Position numbers and translations under genes: made by a program. A DNA stretch of 5,756 nt from Phycisphaeraceae bacterium (GTDB taxonomy: Bacteria > Planctomycetota > Phycisphaerae > Phycisphaerales > UBA1924): assembly GCA_009827205.1 (NCBI GenBank), contig WUAK01000184.1, forward strand, positions 1-5,756. Direction: 5' to 3'. Shown here in pieces: positions 1 to 5,756 of the stretch; position 1 is the first letter of the stretch; each line of letters begins with the position of its first letter. The notes under the pieces were generated by a model. It did not search any database, was not told the origin of the DNA, and saw only the letters and a list, made by a program, of their open reading frames with translations.

Positions 1-425
1 TCTTCAGAGACCACGTGCACAGGACCTGGCTCCGCAACGCGTGCGCGACCACCAAGTGTCACGGCGGGACCGAGGCGGGACGGTTCAGACTCATCAGGAC
101 GACCACGAACACCCCGCCGGTCTACTACACCAACTTGTGGATCCTGGAGAATTATCGGACAGAAGAGGGCCTGCCCCTGCTCAACTTCCAGGATCCAGCC
201 GAGAGCATTTTGCTCAAAATGGCCCTTCCCAGGACCGAGTCGAGCACCCCCCACCCCGACGTATTGGGCTGGCGGTTCGTGTTCCGCTCCCCAGAAGACC
301 GGAACTACCGCCGGACCGTGGATTGGATCGAATCCATGTGGACGCCCCGTCCGGACTATGACATCGACTATGATCCCCCGACCGCCATGGAGCCAGAGGC
401 CGAGGCGGACCGAGGAAGCCGTTGA
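1..425 (+). CDS. Cytochrome-c-like (planctomycete type) protein, C-terminal part
   Basis: This is the last 140 codons of a gene open to the left edge of the window; the reading frame starts at base 3 and ends at TGA 423-425. The visible part begins just before a CATTKCHGG segment (bases 42-68), which has the Cys...Cys-His layout of a c-type haem site but with four residues between the cysteines instead of the usual two. It continues with DPAESILLKMALPR, HPDVLGW and a final RRTVDWIESM. This order (CxnCHGG, then a 'DP..S.LL' stretch, then '..WI...') is typical of the cytochrome-c-like domains common in planctomycete proteins. I infer an exported haem or haem-like domain; the signal peptide would lie outside the window. 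The tail is acidic and Pro-rich (YDIDYDPP onward). The GTG at base 15 is an internal codon, not a likely start. Whether haem is bound is unproven. Confidence 0.65.
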   Translation, partial: FRDHVHRTWLRNACATTKCHGGTEAGRFRLIRTTTNTPPVYYTNLWILENYRTEEGLPLLNFQDPAESILLKMALPRTESSTPHPDVLGWRFVFRSPEDRNYRRTVDWIESMWTPRPDYDIDYDPPTAMEPEAEADRGSR

Positions 426-471
426 TCCGCACCAGCGCAGGCAACGAGCCAGCACGCTGCCAGGGACCGGC

Positions 472-486
472 ACACGACACGACACG
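472..486 (+). repeat. Three tandem copies of ACACG
   Basis: ACACG occurs three times head to tail in the 86-base gap between the cytochrome-like gene and the lipoprotein gene. It lies about 25 bases before the lipoprotein start. The rest of the gap (426-511) shows no convincing promoter or terminator. Such a short repeat may be chance. Confidence 0.35.
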
Positions 487-500
487 CACCTGACCCGCCC

Positions 501-506
501 GGAGAG
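501..506 (+). promoter_or_regulatory. Ribosome binding site of the lipoprotein gene
   Basis: GGAGAG lies five bases before ATG 512 and supports that start codon, which also puts the signal peptide at the very N-terminus. Confidence 0.6.
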
Positions 507-511
507 CGCCC

Positions 512-1939
512 ATGTCTCGCACCATCTCTCATGCCCGCAACGCCAGGGCTCGCATCTCGGCCGTCATCCTGCTCGCAGGTCTAGCTGTCATGCCTGGCTG
601 TCTCGAAGAGGACGAGGTCTCACCCGCTCTGAAGGAAGCCTCAAGCATCCTCGAAGCACTCGGCGCACCGGGCTCGGGCGTGCCGGGCGACGAGTTCCGC
701 GAGCGTGAGTACCGCGAAGCGATCAACATCCTGAGGCCAATCGCCAGCTCTGGTAGTGACGTCCAGAACGCAGCCGCGGCTCTGATGATGTCCCGCGCCG
801 AGTTCGGACTCGCCGAGCCCAAGCTCAAGGTTGTCACGGATATAGACGCTCAGCTTTACGCACTGGTTTCAGCGCTCAGAGCCGAATACACGGAGTGGTC
901 GTCGCTCAACAGTCTCGCTGAGACCGCCGAGTCATTCGACCCCGCTCCGGAGCAGGCGGATATCAACACAAAGATTCAGGAACGCGAGCGGGCGATCGCC
1001 GAGGCTCAACAGAACGCCGCGGCCGTCAAAGCGCGCGTCGCCGAGCTCGAAGCCCAAGCGAACGAAGCCTCGGATCAGGCGGCCGCCCTGCGTGTCCGCG
1101 AGCAGGAAGTTCGCAATCAGACCGCGACCCTCTCGGCTCGAGATGCTCTGCCATTCCACGAGGAAGCCGCGTCGCTCAGGCGCGAAGCAGACGCGTTCGA
1201 GGTTACAGCCGAGACACTTCAATCTCAGGCCGAGACGATCCGTCCCGAGATCATCGATCAGGACCTCGAAGTTGAGCGGCTGACTCAGCAGCGAGATCTG
1301 CTGGTCGCTAGCGCCCAGGAAGTCGCGGCCAAGGCCGTTGAGGGCCGCGACGAGGCAGCCGATCTCCGTGAGCAGGCAACGCAGACCGCGACACGGATCA
1401 ACGACTTGGTCCAGCAGCTCGAATCGATGCGCACAGGCGAAGCGCAGACCGCGATCGACGAGGCGAAGGCCTCGCTCGAAGCGGCCGGAAGCTCCGCCGG
1501 CCGGGCTCGCTCAGCCGACCGCTCTGGTGCCCAGCTGGCAACCGGTGAAATCCAGCAAGCGATGGGCACGACACTGGCCGCCCACGCCGCGACGCTGCGT
1601 CACGCCGCGACCGTGCTGAACCAGATCGCTAACGCTCGTGCCCCGCTGCCCTCTCAGACCACCATCGCAAGTGTGGAGAGCTCGTTCGCCGGCGCTGCAG
1701 ATGCCATGCAGTCGGAAGCGCTCGAGGCGTTCATCGCAGCACGCGACGCGTTCGATGGCTCTTCCGTGAAAGGCGAGGCCTCGGACCGCATCGACACGGT
1801 CAAGGCCGAGATCGCACAGACCATCGAGTCGCTCGGCGGCCCGAGCGCCGAGCCAGAGCTGGAATCACCCGCCGAGTTCGATGAGCCTGCGGCTGAAGAT
1901 GCCGGCGACGAAGCTGATACAGAGGACGGCGGCGAGTAA
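512..1939 (+). CDS. Predicted lipoprotein with long coiled coil, function unknown
   Basis: A 475-residue protein that I do not recognise as a named family. The N-terminus has a basic stretch (RNARAR, residues 9-14), a hydrophobic core (about 15-27) and Cys30 in the sequence VMPGC. This resembles a lipoprotein signal peptide, although Met at -3 and Pro at -2 fit the lipobox poorly, so membrane anchoring is likely rather than certain. Residues about 62-103 (from FREREYREAINILRPIA) look like a TPR-like helix pair. Residues about 150-330 are rich in Ala, Glu, Gln and Arg with heptad-like spacing and form a long predicted coiled coil. The last 30 or so residues are strongly acidic and probably disordered. 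The start is supported by GGAGAG five bases upstream. The reductase gene begins 20 bases after the TAA stop, so the two are probably co-transcribed. A structural role at the envelope, or a scaffold, is possible; no enzymatic motif is visible. Confidence 0.8.
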   Translation: MSRTISHARNARARISAVILLAGLAVMPGCLEEDEVSPALKEASSILEALGAPGSGVPGDEFREREYREAINILRPIASSGSDVQNAAAALMMSRAEFGLAEPKLKVVTDIDAQLYALVSALRAEYTEWSSLNSLAETAESFDPAPEQADINTKIQERERAIAEAQQNAAAVKARVAELEAQANEASDQAAALRVREQEVRNQTATLSARDALPFHEEAASLRREADAFEVTAETLQSQAETIRPEIIDQDLEVERLTQQRDLLVASAQEVAAKAVEGRDEAADLREQATQTATRINDLVQQLESMRTGEAQTAIDEAKASLEAAGSSAGRARSADRSGAQLATGEIQQAMGTTLAAHAATLRHAATVLNQIANARAPLPSQTTIASVESSFAGAADAMQSEALEAFIAARDAFDGSSVKGEASDRIDTVKAEIAQTIESLGGPSAEPELESPAEFDEPAAEDAGDEADTEDGGE

Positions 1940-1945
1940 ACGCCC

Positions 1946-1951
1946 GGGAGG
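1946..1951 (+). promoter_or_regulatory. Ribosome binding site of the ferredoxin-NADP reductase gene
   Basis: GGGAGG lies eight bases before ATG 1960 in the 20-base gap after the lipoprotein gene. It is a strong Shine-Dalgarno match and fixes the start. Confidence 0.7.
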
Positions 1952-1959
1952 CGATCTCA

Positions 1960-2916
1960 ATGACCGACAGAAACCCCGCCGAGGGGCCCGAGCTTGCCGA
2001 GGTGCAGATGCACCTGCATCGGCAGGACGAGCCCGCGACGGGCGTCGTGGTTCGAAACGAGATCTGCACCAACCCCAAAGCCGCGGGAATCGTTCGGCAC
2101 ATCGAGTTTGATATCAGCGGTTCCAAGATGGCCGGGAACTTTGTCCCGGGTCAGTCATTCGGGGTGCTCCCACCGGGCACAGACGAGCGCGGGCGCCCCC
2201 ACGCGCAGAGGCTCTACTCCATCGCCTGCTCTTCTAGAGGCGAAGACGGCAAAGGCAACGTCGTCTCCACGACGGTCAAGCGTGTCGTCGAGGAACACTG
2301 GGACACAAACGAGCTTTTTCTGGGTGTCGCGAGCAACTACCTCTGCGACCTGAAAGAGGGCGAGACTGCGCAGCTCCTCGGACCCGCCGGCAAGCGGTTC
2401 GTCCTGCCCAAACAGCACGCCGAGCACGACTACGTCTTCTTCGCTACAGGTACCGGCATCGCGCCCTTCCGAGGGATGCTCTTAGAGCTCTACTCCAACT
2501 CCGCACCAAGGTCGGCGACCCTCATCATGGGCTCGCCCTACACAACAGACCTGATCTACCACGACCAGTTCAACGCTCTTGAGCAAGAGCAGGACACCTT
2601 CACATACCTGACCGCGATCAGCAGAGAGCGGGAGGCCGGCGCGACCAAAGGGCTCTACGTCCAGGACAGGCTCGAGACACACCGTGACCGCCTCACGGAT
2701 CTACTGAGCAAACCGACGACTCTCGTCTACATCTGCGGCATCCTGGGAATGGAGATGGGCATCTTCCAGCAGATGGCAAGGCTGCTGCCCGCCGATGTGC
2801 TCGAACAGTACCTGCGGGTGGACGACGAGGTCGCCGGTGATATCGACGGCTGGACCCGGAAGATGCTGCACCGCAAGCTCAAACCCACTCGCCGGGTATT
2901 CCTCGAGGTGTATTAG
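1960..2916 (+). CDS. Ferredoxin--NADP(+) reductase, plant type
   Basis: A 318-residue flavoenzyme predicted to pass electrons between NADP(H) and ferredoxin or flavodoxin in the cytoplasm. The FAD domain (about 25-150) shows FVPGQSFGV (61-69), the FAD-binding RLYSIACS (84-91), VSTTVKRV (102-109) and GVASNYLCDLKEG (122-134), the last close to the GxCSNFLCDLKPG stretch of plastid enzymes. GPAGKRFVLP (141-150) leads into the NADP domain (about 155-318), with ATGTGIAPFRG (162-172), ISRE (220-223) and Tyr233. Ser221, Arg222 and Tyr233 match the residues that bind the 2'-phosphate of NADPH in plant enzymes, so NADPH rather than NADH is expected. YICGILGMEMGI (257-268) and the C-terminal EVY, whose final Tyr stacks on the flavin, are also kept. 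Length matches mature plant FNR (about 314). There is no fused ferredoxin domain and no phycobilisome-linker domain, and no ferredoxin gene is in view. It follows the coiled-coil lipoprotein gene by 20 bases. Confidence 0.95.
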   Translation: MTDRNPAEGPELAEVQMHLHRQDEPATGVVVRNEICTNPKAAGIVRHIEFDISGSKMAGNFVPGQSFGVLPPGTDERGRPHAQRLYSIACSSRGEDGKGNVVSTTVKRVVEEHWDTNELFLGVASNYLCDLKEGETAQLLGPAGKRFVLPKQHAEHDYVFFATGTGIAPFRGMLLELYSNSAPRSATLIMGSPYTTDLIYHDQFNALEQEQDTFTYLTAISREREAGATKGLYVQDRLETHRDRLTDLLSKPTTLVYICGILGMEMGIFQQMARLLPADVLEQYLRVDDEVAGDIDGWTRKMLHRKLKPTRRVFLEVY

Positions 2917-2919
2917 CGA

Positions 2920-2941
2920 ACCGGCTGCGGCCCGGCCCGGT
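2920..2941 (+). terminator. Possible GC-rich hairpin after the reductase gene
   Basis: ACCGG (2920-2924) can pair with CCGGT (2937-2941) around a GC-rich loop, starting four bases after the reductase stop codon. The position suits a terminator, but the stem is only five pairs and no T-run follows (a C-run does), so this is a weak call. Confidence 0.25.
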
Positions 2942-2947
2942 CCCCCC

Positions 2948-2953
2948 TATAGT
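2948..2953 (+). promoter_or_regulatory. Candidate -10 box before the HEAT-like gene
   Basis: TATAGT differs from the sigma-70 consensus TATAAT at one base and is the most AT-rich spot in a GC-rich gap. No TTGACA-like -35 element lies 16-18 bases upstream. If used, transcription would start near base 2960, giving a leader of about 60 bases before ATG 3020. Confidence 0.35.
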
Positions 2954-2978
2954 GTGCAACCCCCCCGGAGGGGACACT
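2951..2978 (+). other. Inverted repeat / hairpin in the 103-base gap
   Basis: AGTGT (2951-2955) is the exact reverse complement of ACACT (2974-2978). Between them a run of seven C (2960-2966) faces GGGG (2970-2973), so a two-part stem with a one-sided bulge (GCAA) is possible. Its left arm overlaps the candidate -10 box. No T-run follows. It could be an operator, a 5'-leader hairpin or part of a terminator. Confidence 0.4.
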
Positions 2979-3004
2979 TACCCGCTAGAGACCGCCTTGA
3001 AGGC

Positions 3005-3010
3005 GAAGGA
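3005..3010 (+). promoter_or_regulatory. Ribosome binding site of the HEAT-like gene
   Basis: GAAGGA lies nine bases before ATG 3020. It decides between this start and an in-frame ATG at 2795 that lies inside the reductase gene. Confidence 0.55.
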
Positions 3011-3019
3011 CGATTGCCC

Positions 3020-4069
3020 ATGACCCGCCCGACGCGACCCATCAGTATCGCGGCTCTTGTGCTCACCAGCCTCTGCATGAGCGCACAAGCCCAGCCCGTC
3101 GAAAATCGGGACCTTGAGCGACTCACCTCAGAGAGCTTCGAGGACATCAAGGTGGCGCGTTCCGACATCATCGCCGCCATCGACGACCCCAACATGGCAA
3201 CCAGCGAACGGCTGGAAGCCTCTTCTCAACTCATCGAACCCCTGACCGGCATGATCGGCTCCGAAGACGAACTCAAAATCGTCAACGCGCTCATGATCGC
3301 TGGCAACATTGTCACACCCGAAGCCGTCGCACTGATCGAATCGTCCTACCAGGATTCGAACCCGGGTGTCAGGTACGCGGCGCTCAAGGCCCTGCGTTCA
3401 ACTCTCGAGATTCTCGGCAACCAGCGCACTCCTTCCATCGACACACGAGAGATCAACCGCCAGATCGAGACCGTCGCAGACATGCTGCGCAACGACACAG
3501 ACACGTTTGTCTCCGAGGGCGCCGCGAGGGCACTCATCGCCGGGGCGAAGATGCGTGACAGCAGGCTCTCTGCTTCTGCTGAACTCGCATTCGGTGAACT
3601 CGCTGCCGCGACTTCTAAGCGACTGGCAGGCATCGATTCCATCCAAGAAGACAAGCAGATCGGCGTCGTTCGCATCGCGATGATGTCCAACTTCGAGCTC
3701 GGTCGCATTTTGCAGTCGGGTCCCAACAAGCCGGGCCGCGACGCGATCCGCTCCGCTGCGGGTCTTGCGGGCGATTCTCTCGCGCACGCCTACAGCGAGT
3801 TCGAGGCCGCGGATAGGAAAATCGCCTCGATCTCCGAAGACGACGCCGAGATGCTCGCGCAGCTGGTCGGTGCCTCGGAAAACCTCGTCTACTCGGCCCA
3901 GACCGCGCTGGGTCAGGACCCGACCCGCGCCGCCCTCCGGGGAGCGTTCGAATCGGGCAGCGACCGCGACTTCAACCGAGCCATCCTGACGCTGATCGGC
4001 GGATCGGGCGTGCTCGTGCAGGCCCCGTTCTCGCTCGAAACGGACCGCTTCGTCACCTCGGGCGGCTGA
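3020..4069 (+). CDS. Exported HEAT-like helical-repeat protein
   Basis: A 349-residue protein of unknown specific function. The N-terminus is a clear Sec signal peptide: basic start (MTRPTRP), hydrophobic core (about 8-20) and an AQA/QP cleavage site after residue 24. Cys19 is not in a lipobox, so a soluble periplasmic product is expected. The mature part is almost entirely alpha-helical. Residues about 60-130 contain HEAT-like helix pairs, clearest at NPGVRYAALKALRSTLEIL (114-132), where a DxxxxVRxxAxxAL-type pattern is visible, with a weaker repeat at VSEGAARALIAGA. Such repeats usually serve as protein-binding scaffolds. No catalytic motif is seen. I chose ATG 3020 because it gives the signal peptide and has GAAGGA upstream; the same frame is open back to ATG 2795, but that would bury the signal sequence behind 75 residues read from inside the reductase gene. 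It ends 36 bases before the OppA-like gene, so the two could share a transcript. Confidence 0.78.
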   Translation: MTRPTRPISIAALVLTSLCMSAQAQPVENRDLERLTSESFEDIKVARSDIIAAIDDPNMATSERLEASSQLIEPLTGMIGSEDELKIVNALMIAGNIVTPEAVALIESSYQDSNPGVRYAALKALRSTLEILGNQRTPSIDTREINRQIETVADMLRNDTDTFVSEGAARALIAGAKMRDSRLSASAELAFGELAAATSKRLAGIDSIQEDKQIGVVRIAMMSNFELGRILQSGPNKPGRDAIRSAAGLAGDSLAHAYSEFEAADRKIASISEDDAEMLAQLVGASENLVYSAQTALGQDPTRAALRGAFESGSDRDFNRAILTLIGGSGVLVQAPFSLETDRFVTSGG

Positions 4070-4074
4070 TGACG

Positions 4075-4092
4075 CGCCGCACCCCGGCGGCG
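4075..4092 (+). other. Six-pair GC hairpin before the OppA-like gene
   Basis: CGCCGC (4075-4080) pairs exactly with GCGGCG (4087-4092) around the loop ACCCCG, five bases after the HEAT-like gene's stop codon. No T-run follows. It may be a weak terminator or a regulatory element immediately upstream of the candidate -10 box; in GC-rich DNA chance is also possible. Confidence 0.35.
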
Positions 4093-4093
4093 G

Positions 4094-4099
4094 TATCCT
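4094..4099 (+). promoter_or_regulatory. Candidate -10 box giving a leaderless OppA-like transcript
   Basis: TATCCT matches TATAAT at four of six bases and is followed by six bases and then ATG 4106. With usual spacing the transcript would begin on the A of that ATG. GTATCC occurs twice here (4093-4098 and 4100-4105). No Shine-Dalgarno sequence precedes the ATG and no clear -35 box is visible. Confidence 0.35.
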
Positions 4100-4105
4100 G
4101 TATCC

Positions 4106-5756
4106 ATGCTCAAGCTGATCGCGCCCTTCGTGATTCTGTTCGCCGCAATCTTCGCGGTGATCGCGTCTGACAAGCCAGACCCCCCGGCCGATTTCACGTT
4201 CATCAACCGAGGCGATGTCACCACGCTCGACCCGCAGCGGATGAGCTGGATGCAAGACCTCCGTGTTGCGCGCCTGCTCTTCGAGCCGCTCGTCAGACTC
4301 GATGTCATGACGCGTGACTACGAGATTGTGCCGGGCGTCGCCGAACGCTGGGAGGTCAGCGAGGACTTCAAGGAGTACACGTTCCACCTCCGCGAAGACG
4401 CCAAATGGTCCAACGGCGAACCCGTGACAGCACAACAATTCGTCTACGCCTGGCGCCGGGCGCTGCTGCCCGAGACTGCAGCGGACTACACGGCTCTCTT
4501 CCAGAACATCGAGGGCGCAACCGAGTTCTTCGCATGGCGCAGCGAGCAGACCAGGCAGTACGCCGTCCGCGCGCGCGACATGTCCACCGACGAGAAACTC
4601 GTCGCGTCTCAAGAGCTCTGGGAAGAAGCGCTCGCGTACTTCGACGAGAACGTCGCGCTCAAGGCCATCGACGATCGCACGCTCACGATGAAGCTCGAGG
4701 CATCGACGCCCTACTGGCTCGATCTCTGCGCGTTTATCGTGTTCGCACCGGTCTACGAGCCGCTGGTCAGCCAGTACGAACAGATCGACCCTGACACGGG
4801 CATGGTCAAACTCCGCCTCGGATGGACTAAGCCCCCGCTGCTCGTGGGCAACGGCCCCTTCGTGCTCGAGAACTGGCGCTTCAAGCGGAGCCTGTTCCTC
4901 CGCGCCAACCCGGAGTGGTGGGCCAAGGACACGCTCGACATCGACACCATCGCGATCCCGTCCGTCGAGGACGCCAACTCGCAGGTGCTCGCGTTCGAGT
5001 CGGGCTCGGTCCAGTGGATCAGCGACGTGAACGCCGACTACCGGATCCAGATGCTCGCCGACAAGCAAGCGTTCTACGACGAGAATAGAGAGGAGTACGA
5101 GCGTCTCAAGGCAGATGGCCTCGACGCGTTCGCGATCGACGCGGCCCTGCCCGACGACCCTCGCAAGAACATCCACGCCCTGGCCGCGTTCGGGACGTAC
5201 TGGTACAACTTCAACTGCCTGCCGACACTCGCCGACGGCCGAGAGAACCCGTTCCACGACGCCCGCGTGCGGCGCGCGTTCGCGATGTGCATCGACAAGC
5301 AGCGCATCTGCGACGATGTCATGCGTATCGGCAACCCCGTCGCTAGGAACATGTTCCCGCCCGGCGCGATCGCCGGGTACGAATCACCCGCGGGGCTCAA
5401 GTGCATCTCGGACGCGACGAACGAAGCCGAGAAACAGGCCATCATCGACGAGGCCAAGACGCTGCTCGCAGAAGCCGGCTACCCCGACCCCGCCGCGATG
5501 CCCCGCATCGAACTCCTGTTCAACACCGACGGCGGCCACGGCATCATCGCCCAGCAGCTCGCCAAAGACTGGGAGGAGTTTCTCGGTGTCCGCACATTCC
5601 TCGCGCAGAAAGAGATCAAGGTCTACAAGGACGATCTCAAGAGGCACAACTTCATGACCGGTCGCGCAGGCTGGTTCGCCGACTATGCTGACCCGACCAC
5701 CTTCCTGGACCTCAACCGCACAGGCGACGGCAACAACGACCGCGCTTACTCAAGCG
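4106..5756 (+). CDS. oppA: OppA-type oligopeptide ABC transporter substrate-binding protein, 3' end cut
   Basis: The first 550 codons of an SBP_bac_5 family protein that captures peptides outside the membrane for an Opp/Dpp-type ABC permease; the frame runs open off the right edge. Residues 1-21 form a hydrophobic signal or anchor segment ending near VIA/SD, with no lipobox Cys. Matches to enterobacterial OppA run in order: TTLDPQ near 40, AERWEVSEDFKEYTFHL (79-95), KWSNGEPVTAQQFVYAWRRA (100-119), NGPFVLENW (249-257), YWYNFN (365-370), DARVRRAFAMCIDK (385-398), LLFNTDGGH (to 478) and RAGWFADYADPTTF (520-533). His478, Arg520 and Asp526 align, with the same spacing, with His371, Arg413 and Asp419 of OppA, which contact the peptide's ends; the Lys307 position appears to be Met or Arg. 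Two charged insertions are present (about 139-182 and 319-350), making it longer than the roughly 540-residue OppA. By comparison about 90-110 residues are missing. The permease and ATPase genes are not in view. Confidence 0.9.
   Translation, partial: MLKLIAPFVILFAAIFAVIASDKPDPPADFTFINRGDVTTLDPQRMSWMQDLRVARLLFEPLVRLDVMTRDYEIVPGVAERWEVSEDFKEYTFHLREDAKWSNGEPVTAQQFVYAWRRALLPETAADYTALFQNIEGATEFFAWRSEQTRQYAVRARDMSTDEKLVASQELWEEALAYFDENVALKAIDDRTLTMKLEASTPYWLDLCAFIVFAPVYEPLVSQYEQIDPDTGMVKLRLGWTKPPLLVGNGPFVLENWRFKRSLFLRANPEWWAKDTLDIDTIAIPSVEDANSQVLAFESGSVQWISDVNADYRIQMLADKQAFYDENREEYERLKADGLDAFAIDAALPDDPRKNIHALAAFGTYWYNFNCLPTLADGRENPFHDARVRRAFAMCIDKQRICDDVMRIGNPVARNMFPPGAIAGYESPAGLKCISDATNEAEKQAIIDEAKTLLAEAGYPDPAAMPRIELLFNTDGGHGIIAQQLAKDWEEFLGVRTFLAQKEIKVYKDDLKRHNFMTGRAGWFADYADPTTFLDLNRTGDGNNDRAYSS

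Noticed and set aside
15..17. GTG as the start of the first gene
   Set aside because: The frame is open to the window edge, the haem-like motif begins only nine codons later, and no ribosome binding site or signal peptide precedes it; the gene clearly continues to the left.
358..708. 116-codon open frame on the + strand bridging the cytochrome-like and lipoprotein genes
   Set aside because: It overlaps both genes in another frame and its Arg/Ser/Pro/His-rich product shows no family features.
512..1939. Assignment of the coiled-coil lipoprotein to SMC, TolC or efflux-adaptor families
   Set aside because: Only low-complexity Ala/Glu/Gln coiled-coil similarity is visible; there is no ATP-binding site, beta-barrel or lipoyl-like domain to support any of these.
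2920..2978. Strong intrinsic terminator after the reductase gene
   Set aside because: Neither hairpin in this gap is followed by a T-run, so a standard Rho-independent terminator is not supported; only a weak candidate is listed.
2795..3019. Upstream extension of the HEAT-like gene to an ATG inside the reductase gene
   Set aside because: It would overlap the reductase by over 120 bases, lacks a ribosome binding site and would place 75 unrelated residues before a good signal peptide that starts at ATG 3020.
3398..5257. A 619-codon open frame on the minus strand
   Set aside because: It lies antisense to two well-supported genes and spans the gap between them. Its product is dominated by Arg, Glu, Val, Leu and Asp with no domain, as expected for the reverse frame of GC-rich coding DNA. 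The + strand genes have signal peptides and family motifs.

Overview
The window is GC-rich DNA carrying five genes, all on the + strand and packed closely. The mix points to a planctomycete, most likely of the Phycisphaerae type: a planctomycete-style cytochrome-c-like protein with a CHGG motif, many exported alpha-helical proteins of unknown function, a free-standing plant-type ferredoxin-NADP reductase and weak promoters. That placement is an inference from gene style, not from a marker gene.

Layout. Positions 1-425 hold the 3' end of a cytochrome-c-like gene that begins before the window. After an 86-base gap comes a 475-residue predicted lipoprotein with a long coiled coil (512-1939). Only 20 bases later a plant-type ferredoxin--NADP(+) reductase begins (1960-2916), so these two are probably co-transcribed. 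A 103-base gap (2917-3019) holds a GC-rich hairpin, a TATAGT -10-like box and a C-run/G-run hairpin, so a new transcription unit may start there. It would drive an exported HEAT-like helical-repeat protein (3020-4069). A 36-base gap follows, with a compact GC hairpin and a -10-like box placed so that transcription could start on the start codon of the last gene. That gene is an OppA-type oligopeptide-binding protein (4106 to beyond the right edge); its first 550 residues are visible and roughly 90-110 more are expected downstream.

How the genes fit together. Most products appear to act outside the cytoplasm: the cytochrome-like protein (inferred), the lipoprotein, the HEAT-like protein and the peptide-binding protein. 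The reductase is the one clear cytoplasmic enzyme and would exchange electrons between NADPH and a ferredoxin or flavodoxin encoded elsewhere. The OppA-like protein would pass peptides to an ABC permease whose genes may follow outside the window. Nothing seen ties all five into one pathway; this looks like an ordinary chromosomal region with a few points worth checking. I found no RNA genes, CRISPR array, insertion sequence or phage-like genes. No gap between genes exceeds 103 bases.
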